Assembly: GCA_004299495.1 (NCBI GenBank)
Contig: SCPY01000044.1
Location: 1-11,720, forward strand
Origin: a bacterium
Lineage (GTDB): Bacteria; Omnitrophota; Gorgyraeia; Gygaellales; UBA12090
Reading direction: 5' to 3'
Length of the DNA: 11,720 nt
The notes below the pieces were generated by a model. That model made no database searches. It was not told the DNA's origin and worked only from the letters and a program-made list of their open reading frames with translations. Position 1 is the first letter of the stretch, and every line of letters starts with the position of its first letter. A program made the position numbers and the translations under genes. Below are positions 11,552 to 11,720 of the stretch, piece by piece.

Positions 11552-11720
11552 ATGAGACAGAAACAGTTTATCATAGCGTGTTGTATGTTAGCGGCCGCGA
11601 GCCTGGGGTTTAAGCAAAAAGGGGCAATTAAGATCGGCTGTGTCGGCCCGATAACAGGGGATCAGGCGAGCTTAGGATTGGATCAGCTGCGCGCCTTACA
11701 AATCGCGGTTGATGAGGCTA
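11552..11720 (+). CDS. LivJ/LivK-like periplasmic substrate-binding protein, 3' end outside window
   Basis: Only the first 56 codons are present. The N-terminus MRQKQFIIACCMLAAASLG looks like a secretion signal: basic start, then a hydrophobic run. After it comes KGAIKIGCVGPITGDQASLG followed by LRALQIAVDEA, the typical opening of the first lobe of type 1 periplasmic binding proteins that feed ABC importers of branched-chain amino acids and related compounds. The tandem cysteines at 10 and 11 sit too early in the hydrophobic run for a convincing lipobox, so cleavage by signal peptidase I is more likely than lipidation. The ribosome site AGGAA (11540-11544) is seven bases before ATG. The gap to the SulP gene is 71 bp. 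Permease and ATPase genes would be expected further right. Confidence 0.85.
   Translation, partial: MRQKQFIIACCMLAAASLGFKQKGAIKIGCVGPITGDQASLGLDQLRALQIAVDEA

Overview
The window looks like part of a bacterial chromosome of moderate GC content, and my best guess is Candidatus Omnitrophota (former OP3) or a related uncultured Gram-negative lineage. That guess is inference. It rests on an enormous multidomain protein stitched together with Ala/Ser/Pro linkers, next to ordinary genes: a DUF502 membrane protein, a short lipoprotein, a SulP transporter and a LivJ/LivK-like binding protein. No rRNA, tRNA, CRISPR array, transposase or integrase is visible.

Positions 2-8410 are one uninterrupted reading frame of about 2,800 codons. 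It is already open at the left edge, so the real start lies outside. It begins with a complete superfamily 2 helicase/translocase core. About 1,000 residues follow that I cannot assign. Next come two separate HEAT-like solenoids, an unassigned region of about 400 residues and a helical C-terminal segment. Short linkers built on the words NPAEP and SAASPI separate the later modules. The first HEAT array contains young DNA duplications (156 bp at about 97% identity), so it is still changing length.

Positions 8411-9075 hold a short T-rich gap and a DUF502/COG2928 membrane protein. A strong extended -10 promoter starts two bases after that gene and drives a 165-residue lipoprotein, which ends at a textbook intrinsic terminator (9661-9709). 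The lipoprotein is therefore its own transcription unit.

Positions 9711-11720 carry a complete SulP anion transporter with a C-terminal STAS domain, then the first 56 codons of a periplasmic amino-acid-type binding protein that runs off the right edge. Both genes are preceded by a related 29-bp element (24 of 29 bases identical) about 45-50 bases before the start codon, which suggests shared control.

The giant protein is the novel candidate: an ATP-driven nucleic-acid motor fused to a recombining solenoid scaffold. The architecture recalls Mot1-type remodelers or bacterial defence helicases, but nothing in the window proves a defence role. The four genes to its right look like ordinary envelope and transport functions.
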